A DNA stretch of 64,000 nucleotides, from assembly GCF_017968845.1 (NCBI RefSeq), contig NZ_CP072876.1:1426001-1490000 (forward strand). The letters run 5' to 3'. Below, piece after piece: positions 50,593 to 59,543 of the stretch. Position 1 is the first letter of the stretch, and every line of letters starts with the position of its first letter. The DNA is from Microbacterium sp. NIBRBAC000506063. Its GTDB lineage: Bacteria; Actinomycetota; Actinomycetes; Actinomycetales; Microbacteriaceae. The translations under genes were made by a program, and so were the position numbers. Under the pieces are notes generated by a model. It worked only from the letters and a program-made list of their open reading frames with translations. It had not been told where the DNA came from and searched no databases.

Positions 50593-51578
50593 ATGAGCGC
50601 AGACGTCGATCCCGAAGAGATCCGCCCGGGCCTGTGGTGCCTGCCCATGCCCATCCCCTACGGCCCGCTCAGCACGACACTCGGCTACGCGATCGTCGCC
50701 GATGACGGCGTCCATCTCATCGATCCGGGCTGGGAGTCGGATGCCAACGAGGCCCGCCTCGCCCGGATGCTCGAACAGATCCCTCGCTCCCTGAACGAGG
50801 TCCGCACGGTCGTCGTCACCCACCACCACCCCGATCACCTCGGACTCGCCGACCACGTGCGTCGGGAGAGCGGTGCGCACCTGGTGATGTCCGCGACCGA
50901 GCATGCCGTGCTCGTGAGGGTCGCAGCCCCCGACCTCCGTGATGCCGACGGCTATCAGGCGCGCCTGGACGGATGGGGCGTCCCCGCCGAGCGCCGCGAT
51001 GGGCTCATCGAGAGCCATGCGGACTCCATCCCGTCCGCGCCGACCCGGCCCGATCGCACCGTGCACGACGGTGAGACGCTCACTCTCGGCGATCGCGCAC
51101 TCACCGTCGTCGAGACGCCGGGACATACCAGCGGGCACATCTGCCTGGTCGACACCGCTGCGGGCGTCATCTTCACCGGCGACCACGTGCTGCCGGAGAT
51201 CTACTCGGGTTGGGACTCGGCATGCTCCCCGGCAGTGAGCCGGTCGCTGAGCTCGTGGCATCCCTCGACCGCCTGGCACCCTATGACGACTTCGAGGTGC
51301 TGCCGGGCCACCGTCGCCGTTTCCGGGGTCTGGGCCAGCGCCGCCGCCGAATCGCGGCGCACCACCTGCGCCGGTTGTCCGAAGTCGCCGCGCTCGCGCC
51401 TGAACTGGGCGATGCGCCCGTCTGGGAGTACGCGCGCCGCCTGACCTGGACCCTCGGCTGGGAGGGGCTGCAAGCCTTCGCGCTGCATTCGGCCCTTCAC
51501 CAGACCGAGCTGCACCTGCGTGCCGCCCAGGCAGACAGCGGCGCCGTGCTGATCGCGCGGGCGCTCAGTTCCGGCTGA
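50593..51578 (+). CDS. metallo-beta-lactamase-fold hydrolase, one apparent frameshift
   Basis: Binuclear-zinc hydrolase of about 328 residues. The metal motif is VVVTHHHPDHLGLADHV, further ligands are His in ETPGHTSGHICLVD and Asp/His in IFTGDHVLPEI, and the C-terminal FEVLPGHRRRFRGLGQR gives the last His. The frame shifts near 51210 in TCGGGTTGGG. The C-terminal helical domain of about 90 residues resembles LACTB2-like or lactonase-like members. Opening of a lactone or release of a thioester would fit the island. The start is leaderless-type. Confidence 0.85.
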
Positions 51579-51999
51579 TACGCCGATGGTGCAGCCGCCA
51601 GCCTTCGGCGGTGCGCAGGAGACGGTCGTCGTAGCATCCGATCGCCACGAGCGCGGGGATGCCGTCGGTGTCGCGGTAGTAGCGGAAGTAGGTGCGCGCG
51701 CTCGCCGCGTCGCCGTCGATCTCCACGACGCTCGTCGAGATGTCGTGGCGCGTATGGGAGCCCGGACCCTGCACCCTCGCGGCACGCCTTTCCAGGACAC
51801 CGGCCAGAAGGGCCTCGTGCCCCTGGATGCGCTGGACGTCCAAGGGCAGGTCGCTCGCGTCTGCGAGGTCCCAGACGGCGTCCGGGGTGAAGCAGGTTAT
51901 GTAGTCCTCCGGGTCGCCGTCGTCGGCGAGGTGGGCGATGCGGGCGAGCAGGCGCCCGATCTCGAGTTCGTCGCGCACCCGGCGCAGGTCGTCGCTCAC
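51565..51999 (-). CDS. SnoaL/NTF2-like family protein, second copy
   Basis: A 144-residue protein: RVRDELEIGRLLARIAHLAD, CFTPDAVWDLADASDLPL, SHTRHDISTSVVEIDGDAAS and RTYFRYYRDTDGIPALVAIG. This is the ring-hydroxylating-dioxygenase-beta-like SnoaL_4 group; no catalytic role can be assigned. The GTG overlaps the thioesterase stop (GTGA). Its 3' end overlaps that of the metallo-hydrolase by 14 bases. Intact. Confidence 0.83.
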   Translation of the reverse strand: MSDDLRRVRDELEIGRLLARIAHLADDGDPEDYITCFTPDAVWDLADASDLPLDVQRIQGHEALLAGVLERRAARVQGPGSHTRHDISTSVVEIDGDAASARTYFRYYRDTDGIPALVAIGCYDDRLLRTAEGWRLHHRRISRN

Positions 52000-52433
52000 G
52001 TCCCCTCCGTCGCCCAGGCGGTCAGCAGCGCGCGCAGATCGGCGGGAATCTCGATCCGGCTCTGATCGGGTGAGACGGTCACGAGGGTATTGGAGGAGCG
52101 TGCGACGAGAACGTCGTCGTCGGTGCGGACCATGCGGAAGGCGAACTGGAAGGAGGAGTCGCCGATGCGCCCGATCCGCAGTTCGACGCGGATCTGGTCG
52201 AACAGGCGCGCGGCCGCGAGGTACTCGCAGGTGGTCGAGCGGGAGACCGTCCACCAGCCGAAGCGCTCGGCGAGCGTGTCCTGTCGCAGTCCCTGCAGGT
52301 AGAAGAACTCCGAGGTGAGTCGTTCCATCATCGGAAACCAGGCCGCGTAGTAGAGGATGCCGGCCGGGTCCGTGTCGGCGTAGCCGAGGCGGATCGTGTG
52401 CGAGAGCAGCACCGGGGCGTCGGTCTCGATCAC
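51996..52433 (-). CDS. acyl-CoA thioesterase, 4-hydroxybenzoyl-CoA thioesterase-like
   Basis: Hot-dog-fold thioesterase of 145 residues. SHTIRLGYADTDPAGILYYA carries the catalytic Asp motif (YxDTDxxGhxY/F), followed by WFPMMERLTSEFFYLQGLRQ and RSTTCEYLAAARLFDQIRVE. It would free an acid from CoA or serve as proofreading enzyme of the pathway. The GTG overlaps the SDR stop, and its own stop overlaps the SnoaL start, so three genes form a tightly coupled operon. Intact. Confidence 0.88.
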   Translation of the reverse strand: MIETDAPVLLSHTIRLGYADTDPAGILYYAAWFPMMERLTSEFFYLQGLRQDTLAERFGWWTVSRSTTCEYLAAARLFDQIRVELRIGRIGDSSFQFAFRMVRTDDDVLVARSSNTLVTVSPDQSRIEIPADLRALLTAWATEGT

Positions 52434-53173
52434 TGCGTCACCGTCCACCCGCCGTCGACCGGGAGGAAGACGCCGTTGATGTAGCTCGCAAGGGGCGAGA
52501 GCAGGAACAGGGTGGCATAGGCGATGTCGTCGGGCGTGCCCATGCGCCTGAGCGGGATGCGTTCGAGCACGCGCTGCCCCATGGGGCTGGAGGCGAAGCC
52601 CGCAAGGCGCGGGGTGTCCGTCATCCCGGGTGCGACGGCATTGGAGCGGAACTCCTCCGAGCGGTAGGCGGCGAGGTGGCGCACATAGCCGGTGATCGCG
52701 GCCTTCGATGCCGAGTACCAGTCGCTGGCCGTGCCGATGACGTTCCCCGCGACGGATGCCGTCGCGACCATGGCCGCGCCAGGCCCGGGGCCGGATGCCG
52801 CCCAGGTGTCGGTCATCAGCCGCACCGTGCCCACGCACAGCTCGAGCGCGCGATCGAAGGGGATCTCGCTGCTGGAGGCGGGGCCGGCGTTGTTGTGGAG
52901 ATATCGGATCGTGCCCAGCTGCGCGCGGGCGTTCGAGAGGCCCTCGGTGACGAGTGCGGCATCCGACACGTCTCCGACCCACGTGTGCACGGGGTGACCG
53001 ACCTCGCGGACGGATGCCGCGGTCTCCTCGAGCCCGTCGGAGTTGAGGTCCCACAGGCTCGTGCCGAGGCCGAGCTCGGCCGCACGCAGCGCGGTTGCCC
53101 GGCCGATGCCGCTGCCGGCTCCGGTGATCAGCAGGTTGTCTCCGGGGGCGAACCCGAGGGCGATCGAGGACAT
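52430..53173 (-). CDS. SDR dehydrogenase, 3-alpha-hydroxysteroid-dehydrogenase-like
   Basis: Short-chain dehydrogenase of 247 residues. LLITGAGSGIGRATALRAAE binds the cofactor, Asp in SLWDLNSD favours NAD, HNNAGPASSSEIPFDRALEL follows, and the catalytic Tyr/Lys are in DWYSASKAAITGYVRHL. The short substrate loop and NNAGP resemble bacterial 3-alpha-HSD and other cyclic-alcohol dehydrogenases. It would oxidise a ring alcohol to the ketone used by the monooxygenase next door. GGAG precedes ATG; a perfect KstR2-like site lies just upstream. Intact. Confidence 0.87.
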   Translation of the reverse strand: MSSIALGFAPGDNLLITGAGSGIGRATALRAAELGLGTSLWDLNSDGLEETAASVREVGHPVHTWVGDVSDAALVTEGLSNARAQLGTIRYLHNNAGPASSSEIPFDRALELCVGTVRLMTDTWAASGPGPGAAMVATASVAGNVIGTASDWYSASKAAITGYVRHLAAYRSEEFRSNAVAPGMTDTPRLAGFASSPMGQRVLERIPLRRMGTPDDIAYATLFLLSPLASYINGVFLPVDGGWTVTQ

Positions 53174-53187
53174 CGATGTCTCCTAAC

Positions 53188-53203
53188 AAGCAAGTGCTTG
53201 CTT
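53188..53203. promoter_or_regulatory. best-conserved KstR2-like operator, SDR operon promoter
   Basis: AAGCAAGTGCTTGCTT has perfect seven-base arms (AAGCAAG/CTTGCTT) and matches AnCAAGnnCTTGnT at every fixed position. It lies 15 bases upstream of the SDR start and next to TAGAGT (minus strand, 53207-53212), the likely -10 element. Confidence 0.72.
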
Positions 53204-53241
53204 TGCACTCTACCTCCGCTTCGTCTGCGGCGCCAGGCCCC

Positions 53242-54843
53242 TCACGCGCGGCTGAGCACGAAACCGCGGTACCCCTCCTCGGCGACGGCATCGGCCCGGT
53301 CGATATAGGCGCGGAAACCGCCGATGTAGGGCAGGAATCCGCGCGCCTTCCCCTCGATGTTCGCCCCCGTGTACCACGACGGCGCATCGCCGAAGAGGGT
53401 GGCGTCGGCCAGGTCGAGCCCGTGCTGCGTCCACGCCTCGGCGGCATCCTGACGCGCCTCCGCCGAGGTCAGCTGCTCGGCGGAGCAGTGATCGATGAGC
53501 CGCAGCGCGTATGCGCCCTGCTGCTCGGAGGTCAGCGCCATGTTGGAGAGCACGCTGGGAGTGCCTGGGCCGTTCAGCACGAGCAGGTTCGGGAACCCCG
53601 GCAAGGCCACGCCGAGATAGGTCTGCGGGAACCCGCGCCATTCCTCGCGGATCGAGCGGCCGTCGCGGCCGCGGATGTCGATCGCTGTCAGTGCCCCGGT
53701 CATGGCGTCGAACCCCGTCGCATAGACGATCACATCGTGCTCTCGCAGGCCGCTCTCCGTGCGTATGCCGGACCCGGTCACCTCGACGATCGGGTCGCGC
53801 CGCAGGTTGACCAGCTCGACATGCGGGAGGTTGAAGGTCTCGTAGTAGTGGGTGTCCGTGCAGATGCGCTTGGTGCCCACCGCGTGATCGGTCGGGGTCA
53901 GGTCGGCTCGCACCTGTGGGTCGTTCACCCGCTCCGCGAGCTTGCGCTCGAAGAATGTCCGGGCCGCCTCGTTGATCTCGTGATCCACCGTCAGTCCCTG
54001 GAACGCCTTGGCGAAGAGCACGCCGCCGCGGGTCCAGCTCTCCTCGAAGACCTCCTCGCGCTCGGCATCCGACGCCTCCGCGTACGGGACGGGGTGGCTC
54101 GTCCACGGAGAGCCGGCGGCGCCGTTCCACGACAGCTCCCGGCGATGGGTCAGATCCTCCTGCTGGCGCAGCCACTCCTCGTCGTCGAGCACTCGGTTGA
54201 ATGCGGGCACGCTGTAGTTCGCACTGCGCTGGTACACCGTGACCTCGGATGCCGTATCGGCGATGATCGGGATCGCCTGCACGCCCGAGGATCCCGTGCC
54301 GATCACGGCCACCCGTCTGCCGGTGAAGTCGATCTGCCCGTCCGGCCACGCCGAGGTCTGCAGCACCTCACCGGTGAAGGAGTCGCGGCCGGGGATGTCC
54401 GGCAGGATCGGGCGGGAGAGGCATCCGGTGGCCATGACGAGCCAGCGGGCAGTCGTGGTGAAGCCGCTCTCGGTGCGCACCTTCCACAGGTGACTCCGCT
54501 CGTCCCAGTCGGCCGAGGCGACGCGCTCGTCGAAGCGGTAGTGGCGACGGGCGTCGAAGCGGTCGGCGACGTGATTCAGATAGCGGAGGATCTCCGGCTG
54601 TGTCGCGTAGCGCTCGCTCCAGCGCCACTCGCGCTGCAGCTCATCGTCGAAGGAGTAGGAGTAGTCGATGCTCTCGACATCGCAGCGCGCCCCCGGGTAG
54701 CGGTTCCAATACCAGGTGCCGCCCACCTCGGAGCCGGCTTCGAGGCCGAGCACGCGCAGACCGCGGCGTTCGGCGTGGATGGTGGTGTACAGCCCGGCGA
54801 AACCGGCGCCGACGACGACGAGGTCGTGTTCGGGGAGAGTCAT
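53242..54843 (-). CDS. Baeyer-Villiger-type flavin monooxygenase with altered fingerprint
   Basis: FAD/NADPH monooxygenase of 533 residues, cyclohexanone-monooxygenase group, which inserts oxygen next to a ketone to give an ester or lactone. FAD motif VGAGFAG (11-17), GGTWYWNRYPGARCD (41-55), NADPH motif IGTGSSG (181-187), GTKRICTD with the likely catalytic Arg326, and DVIVYATGFDAMTG (370-383) are normal. In the fingerprint FxGxxxHxxxW the His is Gln162 (FTGEVLQTSAWP). The start overlaps the hydrolase stop. Intact. Confidence 0.9.
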   Translation of the reverse strand: MTLPEHDLVVVGAGFAGLYTTIHAERRGLRVLGLEAGSEVGGTWYWNRYPGARCDVESIDYSYSFDDELQREWRWSERYATQPEILRYLNHVADRFDARRHYRFDERVASADWDERSHLWKVRTESGFTTTARWLVMATGCLSRPILPDIPGRDSFTGEVLQTSAWPDGQIDFTGRRVAVIGTGSSGVQAIPIIADTASEVTVYQRSANYSVPAFNRVLDDEEWLRQQEDLTHRRELSWNGAAGSPWTSHPVPYAEASDAEREEVFEESWTRGGVLFAKAFQGLTVDHEINEAARTFFERKLAERVNDPQVRADLTPTDHAVGTKRICTDTHYYETFNLPHVELVNLRRDPIVEVTGSGIRTESGLREHDVIVYATGFDAMTGALTAIDIRGRDGRSIREEWRGFPQTYLGVALPGFPNLLVLNGPGTPSVLSNMALTSEQQGAYALRLIDHCSAEQLTSAEARQDAAEAWTQHGLDLADATLFGDAPSWYTGANIEGKARGFLPYIGGFRAYIDRADAVAEEGYRGFVLSRA

Positions 54844-55767
54844 GCGTTGTCCTTGTCGGGGAGAAGAGCGTTCGGATGTCGGCCCACAGCACCTCGGAGG
54901 CGCTGGTGGCCGGGCCGTAGCTGGGGATGGTCAGGAACCCGTGGAACTGGTCGGGGTAGCGCCGATCGACGACGGCGATGCCGGCTTGGCGCAGCCGGGA
55001 CGCGTAGGCGATGCCCTCGTCGCTGAGCGGATCGAGACCTGCCGTCACCACGATCGCGGGCGGAAGCCCGGAGAGGTCGGATGCGGCCAGGGGTGAGATC
55101 GCGGCATCCGATGCCCATGCCGCCGGATCGTCGCCGAGGTAGGTGCGCCAGTAGTAGCCGAGGAGCTCGGCCGTCACGAAGTACCCCGTCGCGCGCGTGC
55201 GGTAGCTGTCCGACGTCATCGCCGGGTCGAGGAAGGGGTAGAGCAGGACCTGACCGATCAGGGGCGAGTCGCCCTCGTCGCGCAGGGCCAGGGCGGCGCC
55301 GGCGGCGAGGTTGCCGCCTGAGCTGTCGCCGGCGACGACGAGGCCGTGCTCGGCGATGCCCTCCTGCTGAGCCCAGCGCACAGCGATGATGATGTCCTCG
55401 AGCGCGGTCGGGGGGCGATGCTCCGGGGCGAGCCGGTACCCGACCGAGATCACAGTGGAGCCGGTTCCCTTCGCCCAGCGCCGGCAGAAGCCGTCATGGC
55501 TGGCGATCGAGCCGTGGAGGAAGCCGCCGCCGTGGGCGAAGACGACGGCCGGTGCGCCCCGGCGGGGCTCGTGCGGCGTGTAGACGCGCAGCGGCACGCG
55601 ATGGTCGCCCGCGGGTGCGGCCGTGTCGACGGCATCACGCACGTCGTCGAGGTTGTCGACAGGGCGCACGCGCGCATCGACGAGGGCTCGGGCCTCGGGC
55701 GGGCCATGCTGGTGATGTCGGGGAAGGAGGCGTTGAGCAACTCGAGCATGCGCTGCGTCTCGTCCAT
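54840..55767 (-). CDS. HSL-family alpha/beta hydrolase (esterase/lactonase), two apparent frameshifts
   Basis: Serine hydrolase of about 309 residues, hormone-sensitive-lipase group IV. The oxyanion motif is VVFAHGGGFLHGS, the nucleophile is in VVAGDSSGGNLAAG, the Asp in TAGLDPLSDEG and the His in PDQFHGFLTI. One-base losses lie near 55705 (CGCCCGAGG) and 54855 (CTCCCCGAC); the corrected end reads DKDNA at 54840. AAGGAGG is eight bases before ATG 55767. Coupled to the monooxygenase by ATGA, it most likely cleaves the ester or lactone that enzyme makes. Confidence 0.88.
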
Positions 55768-55801
55768 CTGCGATCCTCCTTGATCGTTCGTATATGACTA
55801 A

Positions 55802-55824
55802 TAGGAATAGTATGATTAGGAATA
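55802..55824. promoter_or_regulatory. AT-rich divergent promoter of hydrolase and PadR genes with direct repeats
   Basis: TAGGAATA occurs at 55802-55809 and 55817-55824, 15 bases apart, in a strikingly AT-rich stretch (55785-55830) of this GC-rich window. It lies between the divergent hydrolase-monooxygenase operon and the PadR gene and is a natural place for the PadR operator. No KstR2-like site is here, so this operon may have a separate control. Confidence 0.5.
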
Positions 55825-55848
55825 TCTCACAACTCACGGAGGTGTCAA

Positions 55849-56423
55849 GTGTCTGCTGCCGATGATGCGATCGGTGCCGTCGCTGATCTGCCCGCGACGA
55901 CCTGGGCCGTGCTCGGCATCCTGTCCTTCGACTCCGCGCTTTCGGGCTACGACGTGAAGCGATGGGCCGACCAGAGCCTGGCGTTCTTCTATTGGGCGCC
56001 GTCGCAGAGTCAGATCTACGGCGAGCTGCGTCGCCTGGAGTCCTTGGGTCTGGCGACCTCGCTCATCGAGCAGACGCACGCGGCGAAGTCGCGGCGAGTG
56101 TATGAGATCACCCCCTCGGGCGGGAGGCGATCCAGGCGTGGGCCGACGAGTTGGAGCCGGACCCGGTCGTGCTCAAGCACTCCCACATCCTGCGCGTGTG
56201 GGCGGCGCACAATGGAGACATGGGTCGCCTGCGGGGCGAGCTGCTCGCCTATCGGCAGGTCGCCGAGGAGCGGGCGGATGCCGCAGCGGCGCACGCGCAG
56301 GCGGCGGCCCGCGAGGCTGCGTGGCGCTTCTCCGGGGTCGCGCTGGAATGGTCGGAGCGCTTCTATCGCGACGAGGCGGCGCGCATCGATTGGCTCATCG
56401 ATCGCCTCGAGGGCGAGCGCTGA
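55849..56423 (+). CDS. PadR-family transcriptional regulator, one apparent frameshift
   Basis: Winged-helix regulator of about 191 residues. TTWAVLGILSFDSALSGYDV, RQ-type helix text SQIYGELRRLESLGLATSLI and RRVYEITPSG are the PadR DNA-binding domain; the C-terminal helical dimer domain ends FYRDEAARIDWLIDRLEGER. The frame shifts near 56120 in TCGGGCGGGAGG. GGAGG precedes GTG 55849. It faces away from the hydrolase-monooxygenase operon and probably represses it until an aromatic or cyclic ligand binds. Confidence 0.85.
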
Positions 56424-56443
56424 ATCTTCGCCGTGTCGACGGG

Positions 56444-57221
56444 TCAGACGCCGAAGCCCCCGTCGACGTCGAGTTTCTGCCCGCTGATGAAGCCGGCCTG
56501 GGCGAGGCGAGGAACGCCACTGCGGCGGCGATGTCCTCGGCGGTGCCGAAGCGGCGCAGTGGAATGTTCGTGCGGGCCACCTCGAGGGCGCGCTCGTCCA
56601 GATCGCCGGAGGCCATCAGCCGGGCGGACATGCCGTCCCACAACATGCCCGGGCCCACGCAGTTGACCCGGATGCCGAAGCGGCCCTCCTCGGCGGCCAG
56701 CCCTCGGGCGAGTGCCTCGACGCCGCCCTTCGGCGCCGCCGACAGCCCGTCGCGCACCGGGTAACGACGAGTGGCCGCCGACGTCACGGCGGTGAGCGAG
56801 CCGGAGGAGGCGCGCAGCGCCGGCAGGAACGCCTGGGCGATCGCGAAGAAGCCGACGAGGTCGTCGTCGAGCTGCTGGGCGAACTGCTCGACGCTCACCT
56901 TCGACAAGTGCACCATCGGTACATGTGGGCCTGCGGCGTGCACGACGGTGTGCACAGCGCCGTGGCGCTCGAGGATGGCCTCGGCCAGCGAGCGCGCCCC
57001 GGCGGCGTCGCGCACATCCAGCGGGAACGCCACGACGCGATCGCCGAGCTCGTCCAGGAGCGCGCTCGGAGCCGCGGAACGATAGGTGAGGATCGTGCGC
57101 ACGCCATCGCCGGCGAGTCGCCGCACTATGGCGGATCCGATGCCTCCGGAGCCGCCGGTGACCACGGCGACGCCGTCCACGTCGGAGAGCGTTGCCGCGG
57201 GGAGGATTCTCGCTGGTCCAT
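56444..57221 (-). CDS. SDR oxidoreductase, two apparent frameshifts
   Basis: Short-chain dehydrogenase of about 259 residues: VAVVTGGSGGIGSAIVRRLA, TVVHAAGPHVPMVHLSKVSV and GIRVNCVGPGMLWDGMSARL. The usual YxxxK is unusual here: the segment TSAATRRYPVRDGLSAAPKG lacks a clear YxxxK, so the reading near 56755 should be checked. The end, corrected near 56495, reads QAGFISGQKLDVDGGFGV. ATG 57221 lies six bases after TAGATT (leaderless type), and one base is missing right after it. It is convergent with PadR. Confidence 0.78.
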
Positions 57222-57247
57222 GGCCGGAATCTAACACCTTTGCAACA

Positions 57248-57315
57248 ACCAAGCAATTGTTCGCTTGGCTGTTGATTGCGCCCCGGGAATGTGTTTTACT
57301 AAGCAAGCGTTTGGT
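57248..57315. promoter_or_regulatory. two KstR2-like sites in the SDR/Liv-transporter divergent promoter
   Basis: Site one (57249-57268) has CCAAGC and GCTTGG inverted around eight bases and includes ACCAAGCAATTGTT. Site two (57302-57315) is AGCAAGCGTTTGGT, one base from the consensus AnCAAGnnCTTGnT. One lies near each of the two divergent genes. Confidence 0.6.
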
Positions 57316-57348
57316 CGCTAAGCACTCAAAGACGAGAAAGGCAGTTAC

Positions 57349-58580
57349 ATGCGTTTTAAGAAGATCACAGCCGCTGCGGCCGTCGCCGCCGCCGCTGCCT
57401 TGGTGCTCGCCGGCTGCGCCGGCGGCGGCAACGGCACGGGGAACGGAGCCGGCGAGGAGCCGGGCGAGGTCGACGAGCCCATTCAGGTCGTCGTTCTCGG
57501 CGGACTCGGGGCAGCCGGCATCCTCGCCGACAACGCCTCGACCTCGGTCACGGCAGCCCTGGCATCCGTCGACGCCATCAACGACATGGGCGGGATCCTC
57601 GGCCGTGAGGTCCAGATCACCCACCTGGAAGACAACGCCGACCCGACGGTGGCCGTCACCAAGCTTCGCGAGTACATCGCCACCGAGGGAAAGCCTGCCC
57701 TCGTCATGAACTCCGGCCCCTCGACGATCGCCGAGGCGACGATCCCCATCCTGACGCAGAACGAAATCATCAACTTCAACATCGGTCCGACCGCTGGATC
57801 GAGCGACCCTTCGGTCAGCCCGTTCACCTTCGACCTCAGTGCCACGGTTCCCGACTACCTGGGATCCTTCCTCGCCGAGGTGGAGAGCCGTGGCTATCAG
57901 GACATCGCGATCCTGCACGGATCGTCGGCCTACGGTGAGCTGTTCGGCGCGCAGTCCAAGGCCCTGTACGAAGAGGCCGGCTACAACGTCACGGGGATGC
58001 AGGGCTTCGACAACGCTGCACTGGACATGACCGCGCAGCTGTCCGCCCTCCAGGTCGGCGATCCGGATGTGCTCATCCTCGACGCCTATGGCGCTCCGCT
58101 CGGCTACGTTCTGCAGAGCCTGGAGAAGCTGGGGTGGGACGTCCCGATCATGGGCAACACCTCGGTCTCCGCCACCGGTCTGATCGCGACCGAGGCGCCC
58201 GCCGGAGTCCTCGGTACCGACCAGGTCAAGAATCTGACGATGCAGGTCTTCTCCAGCACGCAGTTCGACCCCGACGCCACCGCGGTGAACGACGCGGTCG
58301 AGCGCATGGTGGCCGCCGGCGACATCCGCTCGTCCCTGATCCTGGCGTACAACTACGACTCGATGTTCCTGCTGAAGGCCGCTGCAGAGTCCGCAGGCGC
58401 GATCGACGACCCGAACGCGCTGGTCGCCGCACTCCGGGACCCGGCGGTCCAGGAATCCGCGGGACGGTCATTCTCAGCAGGTACGGTTTCACGGAGGAGC
58501 AGCATGGACCCCATGTCACCCCGGAGGAGTTCGCGTTCATCTCGCCCGGCAAGCTCGTGAACGGTCAGTTCCAGCCCTGA
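57349..58580 (+). CDS. branched-chain amino acid-type ABC transporter substrate-binding lipoprotein, frameshift near the end
   Basis: Extracellular lipoprotein of about 410 residues. The signal peptide ends in the lipobox VLAGCAGGG, so the mature N-terminal Cys is lipidated. The body is a type I periplasmic fold: VVVLGGLGAAGILADNASTS, NDMGGILGREVQITHLEDNA and HGSSAYGELFGAQSKALYEE. The frame shifts near 58460 in GCGGGACGG; the corrected end reads GFTEEQHGPHVTPEEFAF. Liv-type binders in catabolic islands often bind aromatic or steroid acids; the ligand is not readable here. Confidence 0.88.
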
Positions 58581-58610
58581 ACGCTGATCGACTGATCACC
58601 CAGGCATGAC

Positions 58611-58643
58611 GGCGGCTCGGATCGAACTCCGATTCGAGCCGCC
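58611..58643 (+). terminator. strong hairpin between binding-protein and permease genes
   Basis: GGCGGCTCG (58611-58619) pairs with CGAGCCGCC (58635-58643), and the inner bases extend this to a 14-base-pair stem with one G-U and a five-base loop. There is no U-tract, so it may stop only part of the transcripts or protect the upstream mRNA end, giving more binding protein than permease. Confidence 0.55.
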
Positions 58644-58684
58644 GCCATACCCACCGTCTCTGTGATGGAAGGAACCCGAACCGC

Positions 58685-59541
58685 ATGACCATCATCTGGT
58701 CCGGTCTGGCCCTCGGCGCGGTCTACGCGCTGGTGGCGATCGGCTACAACATCGTCTTCCTGTCCCAGAAGACGTTCAACTTCGCGCAGGCTGCGCTCAT
58801 GATGCTGGGTGCCTTCATGGCCTACGTCGGCATCGTGGTGTGGGGTCTGCCTTGGTACATCGTCGCGATCATCGCCGCCGTCGTCGTCGGCGCCATCGCC
58901 GCAGTCGAGGAGCGGATCGCCATCCGCCCCGTGAAGGACCCGCACAACCTGCTGGTGACGACGCTCGGTGCGTCGATCATCATGGAGGGCGTCGCGATGG
59001 TCATCTGGGAGGCGAGCCGCGTCGGGTGCCCTTCTTCATGGGTGACCATGTGCTGGAGATCTTCGGCGGACGTCTCTACCCGGTCGAACTCGCCCTGGTG
59101 ATCGCCGTCGTCCTCATCGTTGTCGGACTCACCCAGTACGCCAAGCGCAGCATGACAGGCATTGCGCTCCTCGGCATGAGCGAGAACCGCGAGGCCGCGC
59201 AGCTGCGTGGTGTGAACGTCCGCCGATTCGCGCTCATGGCCTTCGTCTTCACCGGTGTGCTCGCCGGTTTCCTGGGCGTCTTCGTCGGCCCCAAGACCTA
59301 TGCGGTCGCAACCCTGGGCGCCTCGCTGGCGCTGAAGGGCTTCGTGGTGCTGGCGATCGGCGGTTTCGGGTCGATGTGGGGCACCCTGGTCGGCGGGCTC
59401 ATCGTCGGCCTCGTCGAGGCACTGACCACGCGGTATGTCGGTGCGGACTACGCCCACATCTCCGTGTTCTTGATCCTGGTCGTGATTCTGATGGTCAAAC
59501 CGACGGGACTGTTCACCCGTCGCGTGGAACGGGCGGTGTGA
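58685..59541 (+). CDS. livH: Liv-type ABC transporter permease LivH, one apparent frameshift
   Basis: Inner-membrane permease of about 285 residues with eight helices. MTIIWSGLALGAVYALVAIG, NIVFLSQKTFNFAQAALMML and GASLALKGFVVLAIGGFGSM are typical LivH text, the last being the coupling-loop region for the ATPase. The frame shifts near 59035 in CGTCGGGTGCCC; the corrected text continues RRVPFFMGDHVLEIFGGRLY. GGAAGG precedes the ATG. The fused permease-ATPase gene starts two bases after its stop. Confidence 0.88.
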
Positions 59542-59543
59542 AC

